A stretch of 9,475 bases of DNA from JAYZVT01 sp050248375 (lineage in GTDB: Bacteria > Pseudomonadota > Alphaproteobacteria > Rhizobiales > Methyloligellaceae), in contig JBFWSL010000158.1 in assembly GCA_050248375.1 (NCBI GenBank), positions 1 through 9,475 of the forward strand. Reading direction: 5' to 3'. Shown in pieces: positions 1 through 6,280 of this stretch (positions within the stretch are counted from its first letter, which is position 1; each line of letters begins with the position of its first letter). The translations under genes and the position numbers were made by a program. Under the pieces are notes generated by a model. The model searched no databases. It was not told where the DNA came from and saw only the letters and a list, made by a program, of their open reading frames with translations.

Positions 1-1568
1 CAGGGCGGTATCATCGGCGTTGACCGTGCCATGGTCGAAGCAGGCGTCCACGGGCGCGCGCAGCTTGGCCAGCGCGCGCATGGCGGCGGCGAAGTCTTCC
101 CGCGCCACGGCTTCCGACGCTTCCCGCTTCGCAACATCAATCGCGGCGGCGAGCGCCCTCTCCTCGTTCCCGGCATAAAGGGAGCCGTCGGGCGCGCCGG
201 TGTATTCGCGCGCGTCCTTCTTCTCCTCGATGCGCAGGATACTGGTGGCGCGCCTGACGCCGGCCAGCAGCGTGGCGCCGTCGTCGGTGTCGAGGAATTT
301 GCCCAGCGCCTCGACGCGGGCGACGATCATCAGCAGGTCGTCGGCGTCGGGTGAAATCACCGCGTCAATGAGATCGTGGCGCGCACCGCGGTCGCGCAGA
401 TAGACCTTCAGGCGGTCGTGGAAGAAGGTGAGCAACTCCACGTTCACGTCATAGGCGCCGGTCCAGTGTTTCCGGACCACGTTCTCGCCGATGTCGCGGT
501 AGACCTCGGCCGTTCTCCCGAACCATTCGCGCAGCGAAAGACGCAGATTGTTCTCAAGCACGATACGAATGATGCCGAGCGCGGACCGCCGGAGCGCGTA
601 GGGATCGCGCGAACCGGTCGGGCGTTCGTCGATACCGAAGAAGCCGACGAGGCTGTAGAGCTTGTCCGAAATGGCCGCGACGATGGCCGTGGGATGCGCC
701 GGAACGGCATCGTTGGGGCCGAGCGGGGAATAGTGCTGCGCGATGGCGTCGGCCACATCGGCGGGCAGCTTGTCGTTGAGCGCGTAGTAGCGACCCATGA
801 TCCCCTGAAGCTCGGGAAACTCGCCGACCATGCCGCTCACCAGATCGGCCTTGGCCAGCAGCGCGGCCTGTTCGCAATGGCGGCGGTTGGCGCCGGGAAT
901 GACTTCCGAAAGATCCATGGCGAGGCGCGCGATGGCATGCGCCTTGTCGTGAACGGTGCCGAGCCTGGCGTGGAAGATGAGCTCGTTGAGCTTCGGCAGC
1001 CGGGATTCCAGAGTGTGCCTGCAATCCTGGTCCCAGAAGAATTTGGCGTCGGACAGGCGGGCGCGGATGACGCGGCCGTTGCCCTCTATGATCGCCTTGC
1101 CCCTGTCCTTGGCCACGAGGTTGGCGACCAGGATGAAGTGGTTCGACAGCGAAGCGCCTCCCCCTTGCGGAGAGGGGTTTGGGGCGGCGGGCGCGGAGCG
1201 TTTCGCTCCACCCCGGCCCTCCCCCGTCAAGGGGGAGGGAGAAGAAGCAGGTCGCCCGTTCGAGGGGGAGAGAGAAGAAGGGCCGCGCACCGAGAAGCAT
1301 TTCTGGTGCGCCTTCATGGAGGTGGTCAGCACTTCCGGCGGCACGTCGAGGAAGCCCTCGTCGAACGCGCCCATGAGCGGCACGGGCCATTCGGTCAGCC
1401 CGGCGTTCTCCGCGAGAAGTCCTTCGTCCTCGACCAGCTCAAGACGCTTCGCCTTCGCCGCCGCCCGCGCGCCTTCCAGGATCGCCCGGCGGCGCTCGGC
1501 GGGATCGAGGATCACCTTCGCCGCCTTCAGCTTCTTCACATAGTCCCTGAAGTCCTTCACGGCGAAGC
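1..1568 (-). CDS. glyS: Glycyl-tRNA synthetase beta subunit, C-terminal part (runs off left edge)
   Basis: This is the larger, downstream part of the beta subunit, which with GlyQ charges tRNA-Gly in the cytoplasm. The minus frame is open from the N gap to base 1 with no stop. Recognisable stretches are TTSMKAHQKCF, HFILVANL, RLSDAKFFWDQD, the HD-like segment around HYSPLGPND, DPYALRRSALGIIRI and, at the left edge, PVDACFDHGTVNADD, which lies close to the usual C-terminus. About 20-30 residues should remain outside the window. Between FSV and NHFILVAN, where I recall about ten residues being usual, there are 48 Pro/Gly/Ser-rich residues encoded by a palindromic repeat (1144-1287), still in frame. 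If the duplicated 127 bases at the gap are merged, this part joins 1669-2360 without a frame break, giving 711 codons in the window. As deposited the frame is off by two bases, so automatic annotation may call it broken. Confidence 0.93.
1144..1287. repeat. Compound palindromic repeat inserted in frame in glyS
   Basis: A C/G-rich block of three hairpins. They are an imperfect CCCCC-TTGCGG-type palindrome at about 1158-1176, GGAGCG/CGCTCC with a TTT loop at 1195-1209, and a perfect 9-bp stem CCCTCCCCC/GGGGGAGGG with loop GTCAA at 1217-1239. It is followed by a purine-rich tail to about 1280. In the glyS frame it encodes residues about 283-330, including PSPLTGEGRGG and NPSPQGGG. Its modules recur at 2388-2530. 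Its length is close to a multiple of three, so glyS stays open. The exact ends are uncertain because no uninserted relative is available here. Confidence 0.85.
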
Positions 1569-1795
1569 NNNNNNNNNNNNNNNNNNNNNNNNNNNNNNNN
1601 NNNNNNNNNNNNNNNNNNNNNNNNNNNNNNNNNNNNNNNNNNNNNNNNNNNNNNNNNNNNNNNNNNNNAGACGCTTCGCCTTCGCCGCCGCCCGCGCGCC
1701 TTCCAGGATCGCCCGGCGGCGCTCGGCGGGATCGAGGATCACCTTCGCCGCCTTCAGCTTCTTCACATAGTCCCTGAAGTCCTTCACGGCGAAGC
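1442..1795. repeat. 127-bp exact direct duplication flanking the N gap (assembly overlap)
   Basis: Bases 1442-1568 and 1669-1795 match at every position. Both encode the same GlyS segment (from [17 protein letters not shown] to AAAKAK). Merging the copies removes 227 bases and restores one uninterrupted glyS frame. A length of 127 equals the largest k-mer size of common de Bruijn assemblers, where neighbouring contigs share k bases. I read it as an artefact rather than a biological repeat. Confidence 0.93.
1569..1668. other. Assembly gap of 100 Ns
   Basis: Exactly 100 Ns, a conventional length for a gap of unknown size. The 127 bases on its left (1442-1568) are identical to the 127 bases on its right (1669-1795). 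The simplest reading is that two contigs with overlapping ends were scaffolded without merging, so no sequence is missing. Confidence 0.97.
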
Positions 1796-2360
1796 TCTTC
1801 GGCGCCATGAAGCGGTGGCCGGACGTGGTGTTGCCGCTCCTTATGCCGTCCACCTCGAAGCGGACCACCTTGCCGCCCAGCAGGCAGAGGATCGAATGCA
1901 GCGGGCGCACCCAGCGCAGGCGGCCCGAACCCCAGCGCATGGACTTGGGCCAGGGGAATTTGCGAATGACCTCGGGAATGACCTCGGCCACCACCTGCGC
2001 GGCGGGGCGGCCCTTGCGCGAGGTGCGGGCGACGTAGAAATCGCCTTTCCTCTCGTCGGTGACGATCTCGGCATCGTCGATCGACTTGAGACCGGCGCCC
2101 TTGAGGAACCCCTGTATGGCCTGCTCGGGCGCGCCGACGCGCGGGCCCTTGCGCTCCTCGTGCACGTCGGGCGAGCGGGCGGGCATGTCGGCGATGACCA
2201 GCGCCAGGCGGCGCGGCGTGGCGAAGGCGCGGACGTCCTTCACCTCGATGCCGGCGGCCTTCAGCCCCTCGGTGACCAGGCGCATGAGGTCGTCGGACGC
2301 CTGCCTCTGCATGCGCGCCGGGATTTCCTCGCTGAAGAGTTCGAGCAGGAGTTCAGCCAT
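1669..2360 (-). CDS. glyS: Glycyl-tRNA synthetase beta subunit, N-terminal part
   Basis: This is the N-terminal portion of GlyS. It starts [18 protein letters not shown], the typical opening of the family, followed by TPRRLALVI, the segment [16 protein letters not shown] and the stretch [11 protein letters not shown]. The ATG at 2360 is chosen because the family begins here and a purine run (AGGGGGG) lies about 7 bases upstream. An in-frame GTG at 2390 would add ten residues (including RQGGGE) that come from the leader repeat, so it is not preferred. The start overlaps the last 8 bases of the DUF559 gene, which suggests translational coupling. The coding sequence enters the run of Ns at 1669 and continues in the left contig. 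Residues up to about 231 are encoded here; the gap itself is probably artificial. Confidence 0.95.
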
Positions 2361-2874
2361 CTCCCCGCCCCCCTGGCGTAACAGCTTCACCCCCTCCCCG
2401 ACCCTCCCCCATCAAGGGGGAGGGAGAAGAGGAGGCCTCGCCCATGGAGGGAGAAGGCTCGCAGGCGGCAAGCGCCTGCGATTTCATTTCCCCTCCCCCT
2501 CGTGGGGAGGGGTCAGGGGTGGGGGGCGAAACTTCAAGAGCCGAAATGATCTCCGCCATTACGCCTTCCGCGTTCCCGGCGACATCCACGTTCCAGAACC
2601 TGAGCACTCGATACCCCTGCGAACGCAACCAAGAGTCCCGCGCGGCGTCACGCGCCGCCTCACGCCGCCAGCCGTGCTGACCTCCATCGAGCTCGATGAC
2701 GAGACGGAGCGAATGACTGGCGAAATCGACTATGTAAGGTCCAATTGGCGCCTGCCGGCGGAAATGCGCCGTCGGGTGGTCGAGCTCACGCAGCTTCCTC
2801 CAAAGCCGCTTTTCGGCCTCAGTGGCGTCGCGGCGCAACCGGCGGGCATTGGCTGTCAGGCTTGGCGCGCTCAT
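2353..2874 (-). CDS. DUF559 / Vsr-like endonuclease-fold protein with repeat-derived tail
   Basis: A 173-residue protein. Residues 1-115 match the DUF559 family: [17 protein letters not shown], then [14 protein letters not shown] (Asp50), then [10 protein letters not shown] (Glu61, Asp63), then the closing [12 protein letters not shown]. The Asp and Glu-x-Asp arrangement is that of PD-(D/E)XK nucleases related to very-short-patch repair enzymes; substrate and role are unknown. Residues 116-173 ([14 protein letters not shown], then [13 protein letters not shown]) are simple Pro/Gly-rich sequence encoded by the palindromic repeat and are not part of the fold. The ATG overlaps the glyQ stop as ATGA, and the stop lies 8 bases inside glyS, so the gene is locked between the two synthetase genes. 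The natural C-terminus was probably near residue 115 before the repeat arrived; that is inference. Confidence 0.9.
   Translation of the reverse strand: MSAPSLTANARRLRRDATEAEKRLWRKLRELDHPTAHFRRQAPIGPYIVDFASHSLRLVIELDGGQHGWRREAARDAARDSWLRSQGYRVLRFWNVDVAGNAEGVMAEIISALEVSPPTPDPSPRGGGEMKSQALAACEPSPSMGEASSSPSPLMGEGRGGGEAVTPGGRGDG
2388..2530. repeat. Second copy of the compound palindromic repeat (DUF559 3' end / glyS leader)
   Basis: Three perfect hairpins. The first is CCCTCCCCC/GGGGGAGGG with loop ATCAA at 2402-2424. The second is CGCAGGCG/CGCCTGCG at 2460-2480. The third is CCCCTCCCC/GGGGAGGGG at 2490-2512, followed by a TCAGGGGTGGGGGG run. The first stem is the same module as 1217-1239 in glyS, and the last resembles the module at about 1158-1185. 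The order of the outer modules is swapped relative to the glyS copy. The block encodes the last 58 residues of the DUF559 protein and ends about 30 bases before glyS. Confidence 0.85.
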
Positions 2875-3797
2875 GCCGCCCCTCCCGCTTCGGTCTTCAG
2901 CCAGGCGGCGCAGCAGGCCCTGGCCAGCTCGCGCACGCGCAGGATGTAGGACTGGCGCTCGGTGACGGAGATGACGCCGCGCGCGTCGAGCAGGTTGAAG
3001 ACGTGGGAGGCCTTGATGCACTGGTCGTAGGCGGGCAGCACCATGAGATGGCGCTCGCCCTCCGCGCCTTTCTCCAGCAGCGCTCTGCACTCCTTTTCCG
3101 CGTCGGCGAAATGCGAGAACAGCAGGCCCGTGTCGGCGTGCTCGAAGTTGTGGCGGGAGTATTCCTGCTCGGCCTGCAGGAAGACGTCGCCATAGGTGAT
3201 GCGGTCCCGGCCCGGGGCGCCGTTGAAGTTGAGGTCGTAGACCCGGTCTACCCCCTGCACATACATGGCCAACCGCTCGAGCCCGTAGGTCAGCTCGCCG
3301 GAGACGGGATCGCAGTCGAAGCCGCCCACCTGCTGGAAATAGGTGAACTGCGAGACCTCCATGCCGTCGCACCACACTTCCCAGCCAAGGCCCCAGGCGC
3401 CCAGCGTCGGGCTCTCCCAGTCGTCCTCGACGAAGCGGATGTCGTGATTCTTCGGGTCGATGCCGATCTCGTAGAGGCTCTCCAGATAAAGCTGCTGGAT
3501 GTCCGGCGGGCTCGGCTTGAGGATCACCTGATACTGGTAATAGTGCTGCAGGCGGTTGGGGTTCTCGCCATAGCGGCCGTCCTTGGGCCGGCGGGAGGGC
3601 TGCACATAGGCGGCCTTCCAGCGCTTCGGCCCCAGCGAGCGGAGCGTGGTGGCGGGATGGAAGGTGCCCGCGCCCACCTCCATGTCATAGGGCTGCAGCA
3701 GCACGCAGCCCTGCCGCGCCCAGAACCGCTGCAGGCACAGGATCAGGTCCTGGAAGGCTTTGTCCGGCCGCAGGGCCGCCGATTTCGCTTTGCTCAT
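2871..3797 (-). CDS. glyQ: Glycyl-tRNA synthetase alpha subunit
   Basis: A 308-residue catalytic subunit of the alpha2beta2 glycyl-tRNA synthetase, near the usual length of just over 300. It starts [20 protein letters not shown]. The signature class II region runs from [15 protein letters not shown] through [20 protein letters not shown] (residues 47-90). [20 protein letters not shown] lies at 140-159 and [12 protein letters not shown], the motif 3 region, at 171-182. The ATG at 3797 fits the family start. It is preceded by a 146-bp leader with a short GC hairpin and a possible promoter. The stop overlaps the DUF559 start by four bases. No damage or unusual residue was seen. The frame stays open upstream of 3797, but that extension is a shadow of the peptidase gene. 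Confidence 0.98.
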   Translation of the reverse strand: MSKAKSAALRPDKAFQDLILCLQRFWARQGCVLLQPYDMEVGAGTFHPATTLRSLGPKRWKAAYVQPSRRPKDGRYGENPNRLQHYYQYQVILKPSPPDIQQLYLESLYEIGIDPKNHDIRFVEDDWESPTLGAWGLGWEVWCDGMEVSQFTYFQQVGGFDCDPVSGELTYGLERLAMYVQGVDRVYDLNFNGAPGRDRITYGDVFLQAEQEYSRHNFEHADTGLLFSHFADAEKECRALLEKGAEGERHLMVLPAYDQCIKASHVFNLLDARGVISVTERQSYILRVRELARACCAAWLKTEAGGAA

Positions 3798-3861
3798 GTC
3801 CGGCTCGCCAGCCGCGGGAACGCGGCGATCGCGTGAGGAGGCGCGCGTCAAACGCGCGCGC

Positions 3862-3890
3862 AACCTAGAGCCTTTCTTGGGCAAATGGAA
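3862..3890 (-). promoter_or_regulatory. Possible weak glyQ promoter
   Basis: Reading the minus strand, TTCCAT (3890-3885) and TAGGTT (3867-3862) are 17 bases apart, upstream of glyQ. Both match sigma-70-type boxes only loosely. It is proposed because this is the only sizeable intergenic space in the block and a promoter for the synthetase operon is expected somewhere. It overlaps a motif that looks like part of an interspersed repeat, so the match may be accidental. Confidence 0.2.
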
Positions 3891-3943
3891 CCATTCTGAG
3901 GGAGCGCATCCGCGCCGGGATCGAGCGCGGGAAAGCCTGCGGC

Positions 3944-4138
3944 TCAGTCCTTCGACGGCCTGTAGATGCCGGTCTCGGGGTCCTGCCTGAGGTCGGGAAT
4001 ACGGGTCTCCTCGCGGCGGCGCAGCCCTTCCTCCGTCTCGTGCAGGTCGGCCTCGACGCGGGCCATCTCCTTGCGCAGCCACTTGTAGCCGGCCCAGATG
4101 CCGGCTCCGGCGAGAATGGCGAACAGCGCGGGATGCAT
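3944..4138 (-). CDS. Small membrane-anchored protein of unknown function
   Basis: A 64-residue protein. It has a short hydrophobic N-terminal segment ([15 protein letters not shown], about residues 4-18), then a charged, probably helical stretch rich in Arg and Glu ([20 protein letters not shown]), and a C-terminal [16 protein letters not shown]. This suggests a single membrane anchor with a cytoplasmic helix. The ATG at 4138 lies 12 bases after the peptidase stop, so the two are very likely co-transcribed; glyQ follows after 146 bases. I recall similar short proteins ending in a DP-x-TG-x-YRP motif beside the S49 peptidase in related bacteria, but no function is known to me. The coding call rests on this motif, the operon-like spacing and the anchor-plus-helix design. 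Confidence 0.8.
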   Translation of the reverse strand: MHPALFAILAGAGIWAGYKWLRKEMARVEADLHETEEGLRRREETRIPDLRQDPETGIYRPSKD

Positions 4139-4150
4139 GGGCGCCCTCCC

Positions 4151-5011
4151 CTACAGGCCGTAGCGCGACCACAGGGCGCGCGCCTCGATGGCCGAGATCA
4201 GCTCGTCGGCGAAGCCCGGTCCCGGCAGCGGCGAGCCGGCCGCGCCGTCCCGGCCCACCCAGGGCGAGCCGCGCAGGCGGCGCAGCAGGCCGCGCTCGCG
4301 CGAGACGGTCTTGAGCACAACCTTGTCGCCCAGCATCTCGCGCATCCTGGAGCGCAGGTCGCCGAGCCCGTCGATGAGGCCGAGTTCGAGGGCCTTCCTG
4401 CCCGACCAGAAGGCCCCGTCGAACAACTCGCCGTCGGGCCGCTTCAGCCGCTTGCCGCGGCGTTCCTTGACCAGCGCGATGAAAGACTCGTGCACATCCC
4501 CCTGGAGATCCTTCAGGCGGGTCACGTCCTCCGCCTTCTCGGGCCGGAAGGGATCGAGCATCACCTTGCTCTCGCCCGCGGTGTGCACGCGGCGCTCGAC
4601 GCCGATCTTCCTGATGAGGTCCACGAAACCGAAGCTGGCGGAGACCACACCGATGGACCCGATGATGGAGCTGGCGTCGGCGTAGATCTCGTCGCCCGCG
4701 AGCGCGATGAGATAGCCGCCGGAAGCCGCCACATCCTCGGCGAAGACATAGACCGGCAGGTTCTTCTCCTCCGCGAGGGCGCGGATGCGCTTGTAGATGA
4801 GGAAGGACTGCACGGGCGAACCGCCCGGCGAATTGATCTGGATCGCCACCGCCTGGGCGCCCTTCATGGCGAAGGCGCGCTGGATCGCGGAGGCGCTGGA
4901 GGCCAGCGTCAGGCCGGACCGCAGCGGCGATGCGACGCCGATCGCCCCGGTCAGGCGCACCACGGGCACGACCGGACGCGAACCGCGCAGAAATGCGGGA
5001 ATCAAACCCAA
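4151..5011 (-). CDS. S49 family serine peptidase (SohB/SppA-like)
   Basis: A 286-residue peptidase if started at the TTG at 5011. S49 enzymes cleave signal peptides and other membrane-associated peptides with a Ser/Lys dyad. The predicted nucleophile is Ser97 in [13 protein letters not shown] and the base Lys149 in [12 protein letters not shown]. The spacing of 52 residues equals that of the dyad in Bacillus SppA. Other family stretches are INSPGGSP (60-67), IIGSIGVV (116-123), [25 protein letters not shown] (204-228) and the close SRYGL. No ATG exists in a sensible place: the first internal Met is mid-domain (49). The TTG at 5011 has GGGAGAG six bases upstream and begins just before GLIPAFLRG, where relatives start. 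A TTG at 5005 is an alternative. A GTG at 5242 would add 77 residues without family character. No membrane segment is evident in the chosen form. Confidence 0.93.
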   Translation of the reverse strand: MGLIPAFLRGSRPVVPVVRLTGAIGVASPLRSGLTLASSASAIQRAFAMKGAQAVAIQINSPGGSPVQSFLIYKRIRALAEEKNLPVYVFAEDVAASGGYLIALAGDEIYADASSIIGSIGVVSASFGFVDLIRKIGVERRVHTAGESKVMLDPFRPEKAEDVTRLKDLQGDVHESFIALVKERRGKRLKRPDGELFDGAFWSGRKALELGLIDGLGDLRSRMREMLGDKVVLKTVSRERGLLRRLRGSPWVGRDGAAGSPLPGPGFADELISAIEARALWSRYGL

Positions 5012-5390
5012 ATGCCACTCTCCCAATGCCAGCGGCGGGCCGGATGCCGCCGCGCAGGCAGTGTCGGGTGGGACGGCGGGTGAATCAAGCCGCAAGGAGT
5101 GGCCGGGAATCGCCCCGGCGATCAAAAAAATTTTCACAGCCGCCTGAACGGAAAGCTTAACGGGCCTCCCGCCAGCCCTGCCCGCGCGCACGCAGAATTC
5201 TTTTATCATATTGATTTTAAATGATTTTATCTGGTTCTTCACAGCCCCCGGAAGCTGAACGGCAGGTGAATGCCGGTCTCAGGATCGGTTCAGCGGCCGG
5301 GTTCTAAAAACGCACCATCGGCGGTGCACAGAGCGGCCCGCCACTGAGGAGCAAGGCAACAGGTTCAACCCGGAAATACGGAGCACTCAC
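5012..5390. other. Intergenic region between divergent peptidase and secreted-protein genes
   Basis: 379 bases. The minus frame stays open to 5242 but lacks family character, so I treat it as non-coding. An AT-rich stretch at about 5193-5237 stands out in this GC-rich window and is the likeliest place for promoters of one or both divergent genes, although no box pair is convincing. Closer to the plus-strand gene there is only a weak 5-bp hairpin (GCACC/GGTGC, 5312-5327) and the ribosome binding site GGAG at about 5379-5382. Confidence 0.5.
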
Positions 5391-5672
5391 ATGATGAAGA
5401 AGATCGTTCTCGCCGCCGCCGCCGTCGCCGCCATCGCAACCGGCACCGTCGCAGGCACCCCGAAGGCCGAGGCCGGCTACGGCTTCAGCGTCGGTTACTC
5501 GGGCGGCCACTACAACAGCTACAGCTACGGCTACGGCGGTGGTTACGGCTACAACTCCTACCGCCCGTCCTGCAGCTACCAGTCCTACCCGGTCACCGTG
5601 AAGGTGTGGGACCCCTACAGCTACGGCTACATCTACAAGACGGTCTATCGCACCAAGAAGGTCTGCTACTAG
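5391..5672 (+). CDS. Small secreted Gly/Tyr-rich protein with cysteine-bounded C-terminal module
   Basis: A 93-residue protein starting MMKKIVLAAAAVAAIA, a clear Sec signal peptide with likely cleavage after AEA (residue 28). The mature part has a Gly/Tyr/Ser-rich stretch (residues 29-57, many YGYGG-like steps). It is followed by a module from Cys61 to Cys92 with PVTVKVWDP and YKTVYRTKKVC. The same module is found in the gene at 6004, so the two are paralogues. Function is unknown; a periplasmic or surface role, possibly with a disulfide between the two cysteines, is inference. GGAG lies about eight bases before the ATG; the second Met could equally be the start. Tyr codons are almost all TAC, fitting strong expression. 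Two hairpin terminators follow directly. Confidence 0.88.
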   Translation: MMKKIVLAAAAVAAIATGTVAGTPKAEAGYGFSVGYSGGHYNSYSYGYGGGYGYNSYRPSCSYQSYPVTVKVWDPYSYGYIYKTVYRTKKVCY

Positions 5673-5713
5673 CCCGTCTGAAACGTGTTCGGGTCCTTGC
5701 GGGCCCGGCACAG

Positions 5714-5767
5714 GAGGGCCGCTGTCTATAACCCCCCGGTGAGGCAGCGGCCCTCTTTCATTTCAAG
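5714..5767 (+). terminator. Rho-independent-type terminator after the 93-aa gene
   Basis: A perfect 11-bp stem, GAGGGCCGCTG (5714-5724) with CAGCGGCCCTC (5745-5755). It has a 20-base loop and is followed by TTTCATTT. It begins about 40 bases after the stop codon. Confidence 0.85.
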
Positions 5768-5779
5768 GACGCGTTAACC

Positions 5780-5809
5780 ATTCCCGGCCCCGGCGCCGGG
5801 AATTTTTTT
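5780..5809 (+). terminator. Second, textbook rho-independent terminator
   Basis: A perfect 9-bp stem, ATTCCCGGC (5780-5788) with GCCGGGAAT (5795-5803). It has a six-base loop and ends in seven Ts (5803-5809). It lies 24 bases beyond the first hairpin stem in the same direction. Confidence 0.88.
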
Positions 5810-6003
5810 ATGCGCGGAAACGCGCGCGCGCAGGGCATTTATCGCGCAGCCCGGACCGCCAGCGGCGGCGCGGCGACGGATCGGTATTCCACCGGCGTAT
5901 CACCCACATCTTCGGCTTCGGGCCACCGCACGACAGAGGCGGGTGTCCGGAGAAGTGGTCCGGCTCCCCCGCCGGTGAGTAACTGCATGGAAGGAAACAC
6001 TCG
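5810..6003. other. Leader region of the second secreted-protein gene
   Basis: Between the tandem terminators and the gene at 6004 I see no coding sequence and no convincing promoter boxes, although the terminators imply that the gene has its own promoter here. It contains a weak 5-bp hairpin (CCGGC/GCCGG, 5960-5975). The ribosome binding site is AAGGA at 5991-5995, eight bases before the ATG. Confidence 0.5.
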
Positions 6004-6270
6004 ATGTTGAAGAAGACTGCTCTTGCACTTGCCGGCGTCACCGCGCTCGCCATCGGCGCGGCCACGCCCCTGACCACGGCCCAGGCCGGATCCACCGCCT
6101 ACGGCCCCAGCTACTACAGTCACAACAAGGGCCACCACAACCGGCACTACTACAACCATCGCGGCCCGCGCTGCCACTGGGTCAAGGTTCCGGTGCGCAC
6201 CAAGGTGTGGAGCCCGTGGCGCGGCTGGGTGTGGACCACGAGCTATCGCAACAAGCAGGTCTGCCGCTAG
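6004..6270 (+). CDS. Small secreted protein, paralogue of the 93-aa protein
   Basis: An 88-residue protein. It has a Sec signal peptide (MLKKTALALAGVTALAIGAA) with likely cleavage after AQA (residue 28). A polar His/Tyr/Asn-rich stretch follows (residues 33-52, such as NKGHHNRHYYNHRG). The C-terminal module from Cys57 to Cys87 carries PVRTKVWSPWRGWVW and TTSYRNKQVC. It aligns with the C-terminal module of the 93-residue protein: both have Cys, then PV, KVW, a Pro, paired aromatic residues, T-x-YR, and a closing VC. The middle parts differ (His-rich here, Gly/Tyr-rich there). The His-rich stretch could bind metal, but that is a guess. AAGGA stands eight bases before the ATG. A pair of strong hairpins follows. 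I do not recognise the family. Confidence 0.87.
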   Translation: MLKKTALALAGVTALAIGAATPLTTAQAGSTAYGPSYYSHNKGHHNRHYYNHRGPRCHWVKVPVRTKVWSPWRGWVWTTSYRNKQVCR

Positions 6271-6280
6271 GCGTCCGAAT

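Noticed and set aside
554..1390. Long minus-strand open frame antiparallel in phase to part of glyS
   Set aside because: It is a shifted frame of the real glyS sequence, Arg/Pro-rich with no recognisable domain.
376..1770. Long plus-strand open frame (464 codons, crossing the Ns)
   Set aside because: It is codon-aligned antisense to glyS; in GC-rich genes such frames stay open by composition, and it has no family character.
1442..1795. True tandem duplication within glyS
   Set aside because: The copies are perfectly identical, end exactly at the Ns and would shift the frame; an assembly overlap explains all of this.
2745..3836. Plus-strand open frame of 363 codons opposite glyQ
   Set aside because: It is antisense to a clearly identified glyQ and shows only composition-driven openness.
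3798..3943. Riboswitch or T-box controlling glyQ
   Set aside because: The 146-base leader shows only a short GC hairpin and no conserved riboswitch or T-box elements.
3798..5018. Upstream extension of the glyQ frame
   Set aside because: It is an out-of-frame shadow of the S49 peptidase and the small protein; GlyQ begins at [10 protein letters not shown].
4040..5083. Plus-strand open frame of 347 codons opposite the S49 peptidase
   Set aside because: It is antisense to a gene with an intact Ser-Lys dyad and family motifs.
5304..5711. Minus-strand open frame opposite the 93-aa secreted gene
   Set aside because: Val/Ala-rich antisense of the Tyr/Gly codons; the plus strand has a signal peptide, ribosome binding site and terminators.
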